Source of the DNA: JANDLT01 sp041743485 | GTDB lineage: Bacteria > Acidobacteriota > Blastocatellia > Pyrinomonadales > Pyrinomonadaceae | DNA length: 21,536 nt | Assembly: GCA_041743485.1 (NCBI GenBank) | Contig: JBGTMR010000236.1 | Span: 1 to 21,536, forward strand | Direction: 5' to 3' | In this document: positions 1-7,160 of the stretch, piece by piece | Numbering within the stretch: the first letter of the stretch is position 1 | Layout of the letters: every line of letters begins with the position of its first letter | The notes under the pieces: model-generated | Told to the model about the DNA's origin: nothing | What the model saw: only the letters and a program-made list of their open reading frames with translations | Databases searched by the model: none | Position numbers and translations under genes: made by a program

Positions 1-184
1 TCGGGGCGGGAAGTCCCATCGGAATGACCGCTTTGGTGATGAAACTATTCGGGTCAAGAAGCTTGCCGTAGCCGTGCGACAACGCGAGCGCGAATCCGGT
101 GGCGAAGCGCAAAACTAACAAGCCAACGTCGGCAAGCGGTGAACTCTCGATAGAGCCGCCGAACAGAAAATCCTTAATCCTCAT
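1..184 (-). CDS. DoxX family membrane protein, N-terminal part (runs off the left edge)
   Basis: Only the first 61 codons are present; the rest lies left of the window. The start ATG is at 184, with a GAGG ribosome-binding site about nine bases upstream. The peptide begins MRIKDFLFGG, then has a hydrophobic stretch (about residues 20-35) containing LLVLRFATGFALALSHGYGKL-like residues, which is the N-terminal signature of DoxX/DoxD-like integral membrane proteins (Pfam DoxX). Members of this family are small four-helix inner-membrane proteins linked to quinone or redox functions and to general membrane homeostasis; the substrate is usually unknown. It lies downstream of the DUF3857 gene on the same strand, separated by a heptamer-repeat hairpin. 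The family call is fairly secure from the GYGKL motif; the biochemical role is not known. Confidence 0.7.
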   Translation of the reverse strand, partial: MRIKDFLFGGSIESSPLADVGLLVLRFATGFALALSHGYGKLLDPNSFITKAVIPMGLPAP

Positions 185-243
185 GCGTGAATCCTCATCT
201 TAATTTGGGTTTGACTTACGCGCCGCATGATAACCGAAAAGGT

Positions 244-313
244 GAGTGATGAGTAATGAATGATGAAGGATGAGTTGAAAGCAGAGAAGCTGACTTCAAC
301 TCATCACTCATTA
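244..313. repeat. Heptamer-repeat inverted element, copy 1
   Basis: On the + strand, 244-279 is a seven-base-periodic run built on GATGAGT/GATGAAT units. 295-313 is the inverted arm, built on ACTCATC. The spacer between them is about 15 bases and contains GCAGAGAAGC. The right arm begins at the base directly after the TAG stop (314-316) of the - strand DUF3857 gene. The arms are unequal (36 and 19 bases), so pairing is imperfect, but the inner 11 bases match. Confidence 0.8.
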
Positions 314-2317
314 CTATTTCTTCGCCAGCACCGCCGGAGATTGTTCGGCGGCGAGGATGCGCCCGTAGAAGTTACGGACTTTTTCATAATCACTCGCGGG
401 GATGGTCATCGCGCGCACTATGAGGCGACGTGTGAAGGTGAGTTGGTCGTCTTTGACATCGTAGGATGTGATGTAAGTCCCGAACGGGGCGACGAGTTCG
501 AGTTTGTCGGGGAGTTCATCAACCGCGAAGCCGACGGGAATTTTGATGTTGACCGTTTCGGTGAAGGCTTGGGCGTCGAGGACGATTGGATGTTTGCGCT
601 TAGCTTCGGTGAAGTAAGACGAGGTGCGGCGCGAGAGAATCACGGGCTTGAAGACGAGCAAGCGACCTTGCATTGATTGAGCGTATGACGGAGCGTTGAA
701 GTCAACCGTGAGTTGAAAGCGGTTTGCTGCCGGGTCATCCGAAGGGCTGAATGTCGGGACACTCGCCCCCGTCGCCCCGCGCGTAATCCACCGCTCAATC
801 ATTGTTTGATAAGCGGCTTTCGGCATGTCGCGCAGTTGACGACGAAACTGCGAAGCGTCCTGCCCGTGCGCGGTTTCCTGAACCTTGACGGCAAGCCCGC
901 CGTTCACATCGAGTTGGGCGTTGATGACGCGCTCGGTTTGGTTGGCTTCCGGCGTGGTCGAAGGCAGACGCAGAAGCGCGCCCTGTTCGCCCGCGACGAC
1001 GAGGGCGAAACTGTCCTGTTCATGGTCGGGCAGGTCGCCGAGCAAAGTCGTTTCATCGGTTGGGTCGAAGATGAGAAGGCGTCCGAGCGTCGGATGCGTG
1101 ACGATGGTTGTGGCTTTCGTGTCGTCCGCGACTTTGACGGCGATGATGCAGTGATTGAATTGTTGCGGCGAAGGGAAAATCTCACGAACGTAAGTTCGGT
1201 CGCCGGAATAGACGGGCATCAGATAAGACGTGATGCCGACGGTTTTGAGCATCGCGCGCATCAGGTTGGCTTTGTCTTTACAATCGCCGTAAGACTTGGC
1301 GAAGACTTCGGAAGCGGAGCGCGGACGATAGCCGCCGCCGCGTCCGACGTTCAGGGAGATGGCGACGTACTGAATGTTTTGGACGTAACGCGATATGGCG
1401 GCGATGCGTTCGAGTTCCGTTTTGGCGTTCACGGTCAGGGCGCGGGCTTTCGCGGCAATCGCTTCATCGGGCGTTGATTGCGCGTCCATCAAAGTCGTGA
1501 GCCAGCGCGATGCGTCGCTCCAGTTGGTGAACGTGCCGCCCGCGAGTTGTTTGCCCGCCGCCGGAAAATAACTGACGCCGATGCGCGGGGCGAGTGCCGA
1601 GACTTCTGGACTCATAGGTTCGGGGTCAATCGGCGCGAGGTTTTTAAGTTCCCAAGTGTAGGTCGAGCCGTTGACGACGGGGGCGATTTTTTCGTGATTG
1701 AGCGTCACGCTTTCGGCGCGCCAATCGTTTGGCAAGGTCAGAAGAAAGCGCGAAGCGAGAGCGGGCATCCGTCCGTTAAACGCTCCGATGCCGCCTTGAA
1801 AACGCCACTCGAATTGAGTGAAGAAAGATTTGTCTTCCGTCGTGACTTCGTAGCCGAACACGTCGCCCGTCTCCGCGTCGTCTTCGGCATCAATCACACG
1901 CACGCGCGATTCACTGTAATAACCGCCGCCCGCCGAAGCCTGCGCGATGTCGAGGGCTTCCGATTTGCCGTAGCGTTTGACGTTGCCGCCCGGCTTGATG
2001 AGCCACGCGCGCATCTCACGGATTTTACTCGCATCCGTGTTGTAGGCTTCGGCGGCGTGTGCCGCGCCGCGTCCGTTACGGTTAAGCACGCGCACGGCGT
2101 ACATCGTCGTCGTCATCGTTTCCCCTGAAGCGGTGACAGTGACGCGCTGTTCGTTAAGCAGGACGACGCCGGGAACTTCTTTGTCGTAAGCGGGCGCGCT
2201 CTGCATCGCGGCGGAGCGCAACCACGCGGGCGGCTCATCTCCGATGGCAAAGACGCTTGAGGCGGAAAGTATAACGAGGGCGAATGTGGCGATGCGTGTG
2301 GCGAGTGTTTTTGACAT
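314..2317 (-). CDS. Exported DUF3857 / transglutaminase-like protein with intact Cys-His-Asp triad
   Basis: The 667-residue protein has a signal peptide (hydrophobic residues about 8-24, ending SSVFA), so it acts outside the cytoplasm. Residues about 50-230 fit the DUF3857 beta-rich domain. Residues about 280-430 form a transglutaminase-like (papain-fold) domain with the motif SYGDCKDKANLM (Cys346), QFNHCII (His389) and IFDPTDE (Asp418), giving a complete Cys-His-Asp triad. A C-terminal beta domain follows. This is the usual architecture of DUF3857-transglutaminase proteins of Acidobacteriota and Bacteroidota, in which Cys proteases or amide-bond transferases are presumed but substrates are unknown. 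It lies downstream of, and on the same strand as, a related protein (2705-4735) that lacks the triad. I see no strong ribosome-binding site for ATG 2317, but the signal peptide supports this start. Confidence 0.85.
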   Translation of the reverse strand: MSKTLATRIATFALVILSASSVFAIGDEPPAWLRSAAMQSAPAYDKEVPGVVLLNEQRVTVTASGETMTTTMYAVRVLNRNGRGAAHAAEAYNTDASKIREMRAWLIKPGGNVKRYGKSEALDIAQASAGGGYYSESRVRVIDAEDDAETGDVFGYEVTTEDKSFFTQFEWRFQGGIGAFNGRMPALASRFLLTLPNDWRAESVTLNHEKIAPVVNGSTYTWELKNLAPIDPEPMSPEVSALAPRIGVSYFPAAGKQLAGGTFTNWSDASRWLTTLMDAQSTPDEAIAAKARALTVNAKTELERIAAISRYVQNIQYVAISLNVGRGGGYRPRSASEVFAKSYGDCKDKANLMRAMLKTVGITSYLMPVYSGDRTYVREIFPSPQQFNHCIIAVKVADDTKATTIVTHPTLGRLLIFDPTDETTLLGDLPDHEQDSFALVVAGEQGALLRLPSTTPEANQTERVINAQLDVNGGLAVKVQETAHGQDASQFRRQLRDMPKAAYQTMIERWITRGATGASVPTFSPSDDPAANRFQLTVDFNAPSYAQSMQGRLLVFKPVILSRRTSSYFTEAKRKHPIVLDAQAFTETVNIKIPVGFAVDELPDKLELVAPFGTYITSYDVKDDQLTFTRRLIVRAMTIPASDYEKVRNFYGRILAAEQSPAVLAKK

Positions 2318-2343
2318 AAGGTTTTTCGCAATCAGGAGAAATC

Positions 2344-2366
2344 AGTGGATAGTGAATACTGAGTGG
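2344..2366. repeat. Degenerate heptamer arm (copy 2, left arm)
   Basis: Three seven-base units follow the consensus AGTGAAT (2344-2350, 2351-2357, 2358-2364). They are roughly inverted with respect to the stronger array at 2670-2704. The two arms bracket the palindrome cluster at 2387-2651. The match is imperfect, so this arm is less certain than the right one. Confidence 0.45.
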
Positions 2367-2386
2367 CATAGACAAGCTGTTCGTAG

Positions 2387-2651
2387 TCACCCAGCCGCGT
2401 TCACGCGGCTTTCCGCGAGAGCGGCACTTAGACCAGCCGTTTGACGGCTGGGAATGATAATGAACCAATCTTCAGCAGCCCGTTTTAACGGGCTTTCGCA
2501 TGAGGCTTGAGCCGTTTCGGGTGATTGTGGCTAAAGCCGGAAGAGAGAAGGACGTTAAAACGCCCTTGCAGATTTATTGACCTTGCTATCCAGCCGTCAA
2601 ACGGCTGGTCTATACGCCCTGCGGGAAAGCCGTCTGAAGACGGCTGGGTGA
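2387..2651. repeat. REP-like palindrome cluster with terminal inverted repeats
   Basis: The ends form an inverted repeat of about 65 bases (2387-2451 against 2590-2651), beginning TCACCCAGCCG. Each end holds two hairpins. The outer hairpin is AGCCGCG-TTCA-CGCGGCT on the left (2393-2410) and AGCCGTC-TGAA-GACGGCT on the right (2628-2645), so the stem sequence differs but pairing is kept. The inner hairpin has arms CCAGCCGT and ACGGCTGG (2433-2451 and 2590-2608). The middle contains a further palindrome, AGCCCGTT-TT-AACGGGCT (2477-2494), and a GGCTAAAGCC palindrome (2529-2538). No coding sequence is evident. It resembles REP/BIME elements mobilised by Y1 (RAYT) transposases, but no transposase is in this window. 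Confidence 0.75.
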
Positions 2652-2669
2652 TCATGGCTGTTCATAGCA

Positions 2670-2704
2670 TTCACCATTCATCATTCACCATTCATCATTC
2701 ACCT
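2670..2704. repeat. Heptamer array (copy 2, right arm)
   Basis: Five seven-base units alternate TTCACCA and TTCATCA on the + strand. The array ends at 2704, the base directly beside the TAG stop (2705-2707) of the - strand DUF3857 gene. Read on the - strand it is a run of TGAATGA/TGAATGG units. Confidence 0.8.
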
Positions 2705-4735
2705 CTATTGTTGAATCGCGTCGGCTTTGAGGGCGATGGAATGCTTGTCCTGTTCGTGAACCGCGTCGAAGTATGTCTTTAATTGCGTATAGCTTTCGCG
2801 CGGGAAATAGATGTTGCCGCCGCCGCCAAAGCTAAACGAGCGTTCGAGGATAAGCGTCGAATTGTCATTAGTCTTTTTGAGTGTGACATCATAACGGCTG
2901 ACTGCTCCCGCGCTGTAAGGTTTCGGTGCTTCCGGGTTTTCGAGGGTGAATCCGGCGGGAAGCTTGATGTGGATGGTGTCCTGCTCCGAGTACGGATGCG
3001 TAAAAAAGACCGGATGAATCCGCGTGCTGGTGGCAAATAACGCCGCGCGCGTGCTGTGAAAAACCGAAGGTTGGATGAACAAGCGTTTGCCTGTGCGCTG
3101 GGCGTAACCCGGAATGCGAACGTGGAACGAAAGCTTGAGCGGCTTTACGGGATCGGTCAGATTTTCGACTTTGAGATTCGTGACTTCAGGCACGCGCAAT
3201 TCCGATTTAATTTCATCGGTCAGGTTTTTGATTTGTTCGTCCGGCGTTTCGTCATCGTGTTCGCCCTTCTCGGTGACGGCGAAGTGACCCGTGTATTCGG
3301 CGGTCACGTCGCCTTCGAGTGTGCCGTCTTCAGCGAGTGTTAATTTCGCGGTGCGTTTCTTAACCGATTGTTCGGGACGGGAAATCGGCGTCGTCACGAA
3401 TACGGGCGCATCGGGGTCGGAGACGAGCGCGGTTTCGCCTTCTTCAAGCCAGAGCAACATTCCTTGCGGAACGTAGGGCGCACCGGGATCGAAGAATCGC
3501 CACTCGGTTTTAGTTTTTTCATCGGGAACGCGAACTGCAATGCTGTATGTCCGCATGAAATAATCGTCGGCGTATTCGGGGCGGAAACTGACATCGGAGC
3601 GATTGCCGCTGACCGCGACGCGGGCATCCAGACCGACCGCCGTGACGAGCGAAGCGAAAAGCAAGTCTATGTCTTGGACAGTACCGTAGCCACGCTTGAG
3701 TGTGTCTCCGGCTTTCTTGTTGTCTTTGAGTTTCTCGATTTCGGCGTTGGAAAAGCCGGATGTGTCGCCGGAAATGTTTTTGATGTTGGCGCGGCAAAAG
3801 TTATAAAGGCGTGTCAGTTTATCGTCGGGCGTAGCGGCGTCGCCGACGATTTCAGCGGCTTTGGCGCGCACTTCATCGTTCGGCTTAATCGCGTTTTTGT
3901 ACAAGTTGAAAATAGATTTGCCGTGTTCGCGCCAATACTTTTCGACGCTCAACTTCCGGTCTTCCCGGTAGTAAATCAACATCCACTGGCGCACGTCGTA
4001 AGGCGGCGGCATACGCGGTTCTTCGCGGAACGAAGGCACATTGGTATGAGTTATCGAGTAGAAACCGTTTTTCTCTTTCGTGAACGGCGGCATCCGAAAG
4101 TTAAAACCTTGAGCGCGCATCCCGTAAGGAAAATTCGGGATACTAAGCGGTTTAATTAGGTATTTAACGGTTTGAATGGGAACGTCCTGTTGAAGGTCGA
4201 GGCGTACATAGAATGAGAAGTAATCGCCGCGCACTTCGCGCCAACGATATTCGATAATCGCACCGGGTTCGACGGCGGGCATCGCAAACGATTTGGCTTT
4301 GACTTTCAGATTGCCGTAGCGAATAACGGTTTTATCGAAGATGTCCTTCTTGTCGAGTTCGACGATTGAGCCGTCGGGCTTGATGGTGCGCGCGGCGATG
4401 TCGTTGATTTTGCTGTTTCGGAAGTACGGGATTTCGATTTTGCTTTTCGCTTCGCGCCCACGTTCATTGAAAATTTTGATGCGGATGTAATTATCAATCA
4501 CCGTGCGAAGATTGCCGCCGTCGGCTAAATCCGCGACGCGCACTTGCCAGAACAGTGCTTCGGCATCGGCGTCTTTCTCTACTACGGAAGCTTTCAGGGC
4601 AAGATGTTGCGGTTCAACCGGCAGCCAATCGTTATCACCTGCGGCAGAAACAGGAGCGACGAGAGCCGTGAGAATGACAAGCAACGCGACGGCAAATCGC
4701 GTGAACAGGCAGATGGCGAGCGGGGAATTCATCAT
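2705..4735 (-). CDS. Exported DUF3857 / transglutaminase-fold protein lacking the catalytic Cys and His
   Basis: The 676-residue protein has an N-terminal signal peptide (hydrophobic residues about 7-31, then VSAAGDND). Residues about 45-240 fit DUF3857 and residues about 285-430 fit a transglutaminase-like fold. At the catalytic Cys position the motif reads KRGYGTVQDIDLLF, so Val353 replaces Cys. At the His position MRTYSIAVRV has Thr396. Only the Asp (FFDPG, Asp416) is kept. It is therefore probably non-catalytic, with a binding or structural role, although other activity cannot be excluded. It is the upstream partner of the intact relative at 314-2317, with the REP/heptamer element between. 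Two ATGs compete for the start (4735 and 4732); the GGAG lies five and eight bases upstream respectively, so 4732 is equally possible. Confidence 0.85.
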   Translation of the reverse strand: MMNSPLAICLFTRFAVALLVILTALVAPVSAAGDNDWLPVEPQHLALKASVVEKDADAEALFWQVRVADLADGGNLRTVIDNYIRIKIFNERGREAKSKIEIPYFRNSKINDIAARTIKPDGSIVELDKKDIFDKTVIRYGNLKVKAKSFAMPAVEPGAIIEYRWREVRGDYFSFYVRLDLQQDVPIQTVKYLIKPLSIPNFPYGMRAQGFNFRMPPFTKEKNGFYSITHTNVPSFREEPRMPPPYDVRQWMLIYYREDRKLSVEKYWREHGKSIFNLYKNAIKPNDEVRAKAAEIVGDAATPDDKLTRLYNFCRANIKNISGDTSGFSNAEIEKLKDNKKAGDTLKRGYGTVQDIDLLFASLVTAVGLDARVAVSGNRSDVSFRPEYADDYFMRTYSIAVRVPDEKTKTEWRFFDPGAPYVPQGMLLWLEEGETALVSDPDAPVFVTTPISRPEQSVKKRTAKLTLAEDGTLEGDVTAEYTGHFAVTEKGEHDDETPDEQIKNLTDEIKSELRVPEVTNLKVENLTDPVKPLKLSFHVRIPGYAQRTGKRLFIQPSVFHSTRAALFATSTRIHPVFFTHPYSEQDTIHIKLPAGFTLENPEAPKPYSAGAVSRYDVTLKKTNDNSTLILERSFSFGGGGNIYFPRESYTQLKTYFDAVHEQDKHSIALKADAIQQ

Positions 4736-4740
4736 GCTTA

Positions 4741-5254
4741 CTCCAAGTTATTTTATTTTGGGACGAATCGGAAAAACGCCGGAAGGATTAAATCCATTGA
4801 TGGCAGACGGGCGATATTACGACGAAACGGTAAAGCGTGGCAATGAAATAAAAGCGAATTTACCGTTAAATCGAAAGCGGATTTATCGTGAACATTAAAC
4901 TCCGCTTTTGATAGCGCACCGTGCGGACACGAGATGCGCGTCTCGCCGGGCGAGGCGTCGCATATCGTGCGCGAAGTATTCTATATCGGAACGAAATTTG
5001 TGAAAACGATGCGGCGCATCATGATATGGAAACACTCTGAATCGAAGACAAATGAAGCCTATTGCTAAACTTGCAAGCCGAAATCACGAACAGTCCGAAC
5101 ATTCGTAGTTTGTGTGGCGTGATGATTGCACAAGAGCAGAGTCAAAAGACAAGCAACTCTCTCGACGGCACAGCATCGCGGCAAGCCGTTCAAATTAAAG
5201 CTGCAAAATTATTCCGAGTCGTCTTTGATAGGCTCGACATGAGGAAATCGAAAC
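4741..5254. other. Intergenic region between divergent genes
   Basis: This 514-base stretch separates the - strand DUF3857 gene from the + strand arginine-rich gene. I see no convincing coding sequence. It holds a candidate - strand promoter (listed separately), an imperfect 12-base-pair hairpin (4870-4881 with 4901-4912, one wobble, loop about 19 bases, no T-run) and a smaller GC-rich hairpin around 4934-4963 whose arms end in ATGCG/CGCAT. No riboswitch or tRNA pattern was recognised. Confidence 0.5.
4814..4843 (-). promoter_or_regulatory. Candidate sigma70-type promoter for the 2705-4735 gene
   Basis: On the - strand there is TTGCCA (4838-4843), an 18-base spacer, then TAATAT (4814-4819). 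It lies about 80 bases upstream of the DUF3857 start, in the expected orientation. Based on consensus match alone. Confidence 0.4.
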
Positions 5255-5695
5255 ATGAAGAAGATTATTTTCTTGGGTATCGTCGCTCTGCTTTTTAGCT
5301 TCTCGACCGACACGTTCGCGCAACAGAGAGGCTATCGTGACAACGAACGCAGAAGCTATCGTCAAGACCAACGCAACGACCGTCGCCGCATTCAGCGCGG
5401 CGTGCGTTCAGGTCAAATCACACGCGATGAACGCCGCGACATACGCGCACGCGACCGCGCCTTGCGCCAACAACGTCGCGCGTATCGCTCTGACGGTGTA
5501 ATCACGCGCGCCGAACGCCGCGACATTCGCCGTGACGAACGGGGACAAGACCGTTATGTTCGTCAACAACGTCGTGACGACGACCGCCGTTACGACCGCA
5601 ACCGTCGCGGCAACGGCTACTACCGTCGCGGTGCGGGTTCGCCAAGCCACCCGCGCAACCAGCGTTATAACCGCCGCAACAATCGTCGTTACTAA
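5255..5695 (+). CDS. Secreted arginine-rich basic protein with internal repeat
   Basis: The 146-residue product has a signal peptide (MKKIIFLGIVALLFSFSTDTFAQ, cut near residue 22). The mature part has about 44 Arg in about 123 residues and no Lys; the only lysines are in the signal peptide. Two similar segments are visible: RGVRSGQITRDERRDIRARD (about 49-68) and a second around YRSDGVITRAERRDIRRDE (about 77-95). They resemble the 'GVxSGxLTxxExxxL' helical repeats of small periplasmic proteins, but here with Arg at nearly every polar position. The C-terminal 50 residues are rich in Arg, Asn, Asp, Gly and Tyr and look disordered. The start is supported by AGGAAA about eight bases upstream and by the signal peptide. 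A strong terminator follows, so it is probably a single-gene transcript. Function unknown; a polyanion-binding (nucleic acid, LPS or exopolysaccharide) role is a guess. Confidence 0.75.
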   Translation: MKKIIFLGIVALLFSFSTDTFAQQRGYRDNERRSYRQDQRNDRRRIQRGVRSGQITRDERRDIRARDRALRQQRRAYRSDGVITRAERRDIRRDERGQDRYVRQQRRDDDRRYDRNRRGNGYYRRGAGSPSHPRNQRYNRRNNRRY

Positions 5696-5720
5696 CCGCA
5701 AGCAAAACCGTCAGTGTTTT

Positions 5721-5768
5721 GGCTCACGTCTGCTCCTTGTTAAACTTCGAGCGGACGTGAGTCTTTTT
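5721..5768 (+). terminator. Rho-independent terminator of the arginine-rich gene
   Basis: GGCTCACGTCTGCTC (5721-5735) pairs with GAGCGGACGTGAGTC (5749-5763), giving a 15-base-pair stem with two G-T wobbles and a 13-base loop, followed by TTTTTATT. It begins 26 bases after the stop codon. Confidence 0.85.
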
Positions 5769-5822
5769 ATTGTCGCCCCTTAAACGCACACACGAACTTC
5801 TACCAATCCTAAATCAATACTC

Positions 5823-6593
5823 TTGCCGTTTATAAACTTCGTCATTCTCACGCATGATTCTTTGCCTTCGACCAACACGGAAGCGATGGAGCAGGCGCGT
5901 CGCGGTGCTAAGGAAGGCACGACCGTCATCGCCCGCGAACAGACGGCGGGACGCGGGCGATTGGGGCGCGTGTGGCGTTCGCCGCCCGGTGCGGGTCTGT
6001 ATATGAGTCTGGTGTTGCGCCCGCGTCTTACCCGCGCGGACTTTCCGATGCTGGTGTTCGCCGCCGTTCTGGGCGTACACGATGCTTTACTCGCGGCATG
6101 TGACATTTCAACCGACATTAAATACCCGAACGACTTGCTTTTTGACGGGCGCAAACTGTGCGGCATTCTCGGCGAAACGATTGACACGCCACAGGGTACG
6201 GCGGCGATTATCGGTATCGGTATAAATTTGACGAACGAAGCCTTCGCGCCGGATTTACCGCACGCAACATCGCTCGAAGCCGCGACCGGAAAACGATTCG
6301 CCGCAAATCTCGTCACGCGCGCGGTGCTTGATGCGTTCGCCGTTCGCTATGAGACCTTGCACCAAGTCAACGGAATCCAAAACACGCTCACTGCGTGGTG
6401 CGCCGCGTCTTCATTCGCGCACGGTAAGCCTGTTCGCATCACGCTCGATAATGAAATTTTCACCGGCACGACGCGCGGGCTGGAAAGTGACGGAGCGTTG
6501 CGCGTCGAAACTGCCGATAGTGAAATTAGGTTGGTACGTGCCGGGGATGTGACGACGGTAAGGTTTGGTGATGCAGTAATTGAAAAGCAATGA
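5823..6593 (+). CDS. birA: Biotin--[acetyl-CoA carboxylase] ligase (biotin protein ligase, no DNA-binding domain)
   Basis: This enzyme makes biotinyl-5'-AMP from biotin and ATP and transfers biotin to the carrier lysine of acetyl-CoA carboxylase, the first committed step of fatty-acid synthesis. The 256 residues hold the catalytic domain (DSLPSTNTEA at about 12-21; GRGRLGRVW at 43-51, the ATP/biotinyl-AMP loop; KYPNDLLFDGRKLCGILGE at 100-118, with catalytic-lysine context Lys111) and a short C-terminal SH3-like domain (about 205-250). There is no N-terminal helix-turn-helix, so it is the monofunctional form and does not repress bio genes. The frame has no ATG before residue 22; an in-frame TAA lies upstream, and TTG 5823 is the best start that keeps the N-terminal strand, though no Shine-Dalgarno is visible. 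It ends 12 bases from the convergent SET gene. Confidence 0.93.
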   Translation: MPFINFVILTHDSLPSTNTEAMEQARRGAKEGTTVIAREQTAGRGRLGRVWRSPPGAGLYMSLVLRPRLTRADFPMLVFAAVLGVHDALLAACDISTDIKYPNDLLFDGRKLCGILGETIDTPQGTAAIIGIGINLTNEAFAPDLPHATSLEAATGKRFAANLVTRAVLDAFAVRYETLHQVNGIQNTLTAWCAASSFAHGKPVRITLDNEIFTGTTRGLESDGALRVETADSEIRLVRAGDVTTVRFGDAVIEKQ

Positions 6594-6605
6594 ATGGTAA
6601 GAGCA

Positions 6606-7019
6606 TCATGGGTGCGCGGCTTGCTTCTCCTGCTTTGCGAGGCACGTCGCGCACTTGCAGCCTTTGGGTCTGATGTGTTGGTCGAAGTAAGCCTTGCCGT
6701 AATTGATGGTGATTTGTTCGCCCGCTTTGATGTTGCGTTCGGCGTAAATCCAAATCTTGTTTTTAATCGAATAGCCTTTCGCGTTCGGGCGGCACGCATG
6801 ATTGAAATAGCGCGCGAGGTTGTCGCGCGAACTGCCGTCAATCGTGCGTTTTTCGCTAAGTTCAAACAGGTATTTGTTGGCGCGGCGATTGGCTTCGGCG
6901 GTTGAAATTATCTCGCCCTTGTATTCGAGTATGCGCGCCCCGCGCTTGATGAGTTCGGTTGCGAACAATCCCAATCCGGTGGCGGTGCGTTTGACGATTA
7001 AGGTTTTGTCATCACTCAT
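6606..7019 (-). CDS. Bacterial SET-domain protein (putative protein-lysine methyltransferase)
   Basis: From ATG 7019 the product is 137 residues, essentially a lone SET domain. Visible SAM-binding and core motifs are GLGLFATELIKRGARILEYKGE (residues 15-36), NLARYFNHACRPNA (67-80, the NHxCxPN signature) and ERNIKAGEQITINYG (94-108, with the active-site Tyr107). A post-SET-like cysteine cluster follows, GCKCATC (120-126), probably forming a zinc site with the NHAC cysteine. Family members transfer methyl from SAM to lysine on proteins; bacterial targets are mostly unknown. The frame stays open upstream to 7136, but those 39 residues have no SET homology and overlap the divergent gene region, so 7019 was chosen. 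No clear Shine-Dalgarno is seen. Confidence 0.85.
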   Translation of the reverse strand: MSDDKTLIVKRTATGLGLFATELIKRGARILEYKGEIISTAEANRRANKYLFELSEKRTIDGSSRDNLARYFNHACRPNAKGYSIKNKIWIYAERNIKAGEQITINYGKAYFDQHIRPKGCKCATCLAKQEKQAAHP

Positions 7020-7160
7020 TATGTATTTTATAAAATCGTTTGCCGATTGCGTGGTAAGGTTTCCGGTGCAAGTCTTTCGGTGGCAGAATACAAAATTAAA
7101 GTGGTTTGTGTGGCTGGTTCTCCAATAATTTCTCAATCAATAAGTTCTCGATTAAATTCT

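Noticed and set aside
713..2128. Long + strand open frames opposite the DUF3857 gene
   Set aside because: No recognisable domain or ribosome site; they are by-products of the codon composition of the real - strand gene.
4934..4963. GC-rich hairpin as a terminator
   Set aside because: The stem is interrupted and no T-run follows on either strand.
5062..5298. 78-residue + strand frame upstream of the arginine-rich gene
   Set aside because: No domain, no signal, overlaps the arginine-rich gene start and has no ribosome site.
5408..5705. Antisense frames opposite the arginine-rich gene
   Set aside because: Val/Ala/Thr-rich translations arising from Arg codons read backwards; the + strand frame has signal peptide, ribosome site and terminator.
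7017..7030. Heptamer-like bases at the start of the SET gene (ATGAGTGATGA)
   Set aside because: Only about one and a half units and no inverted arm; could be chance.
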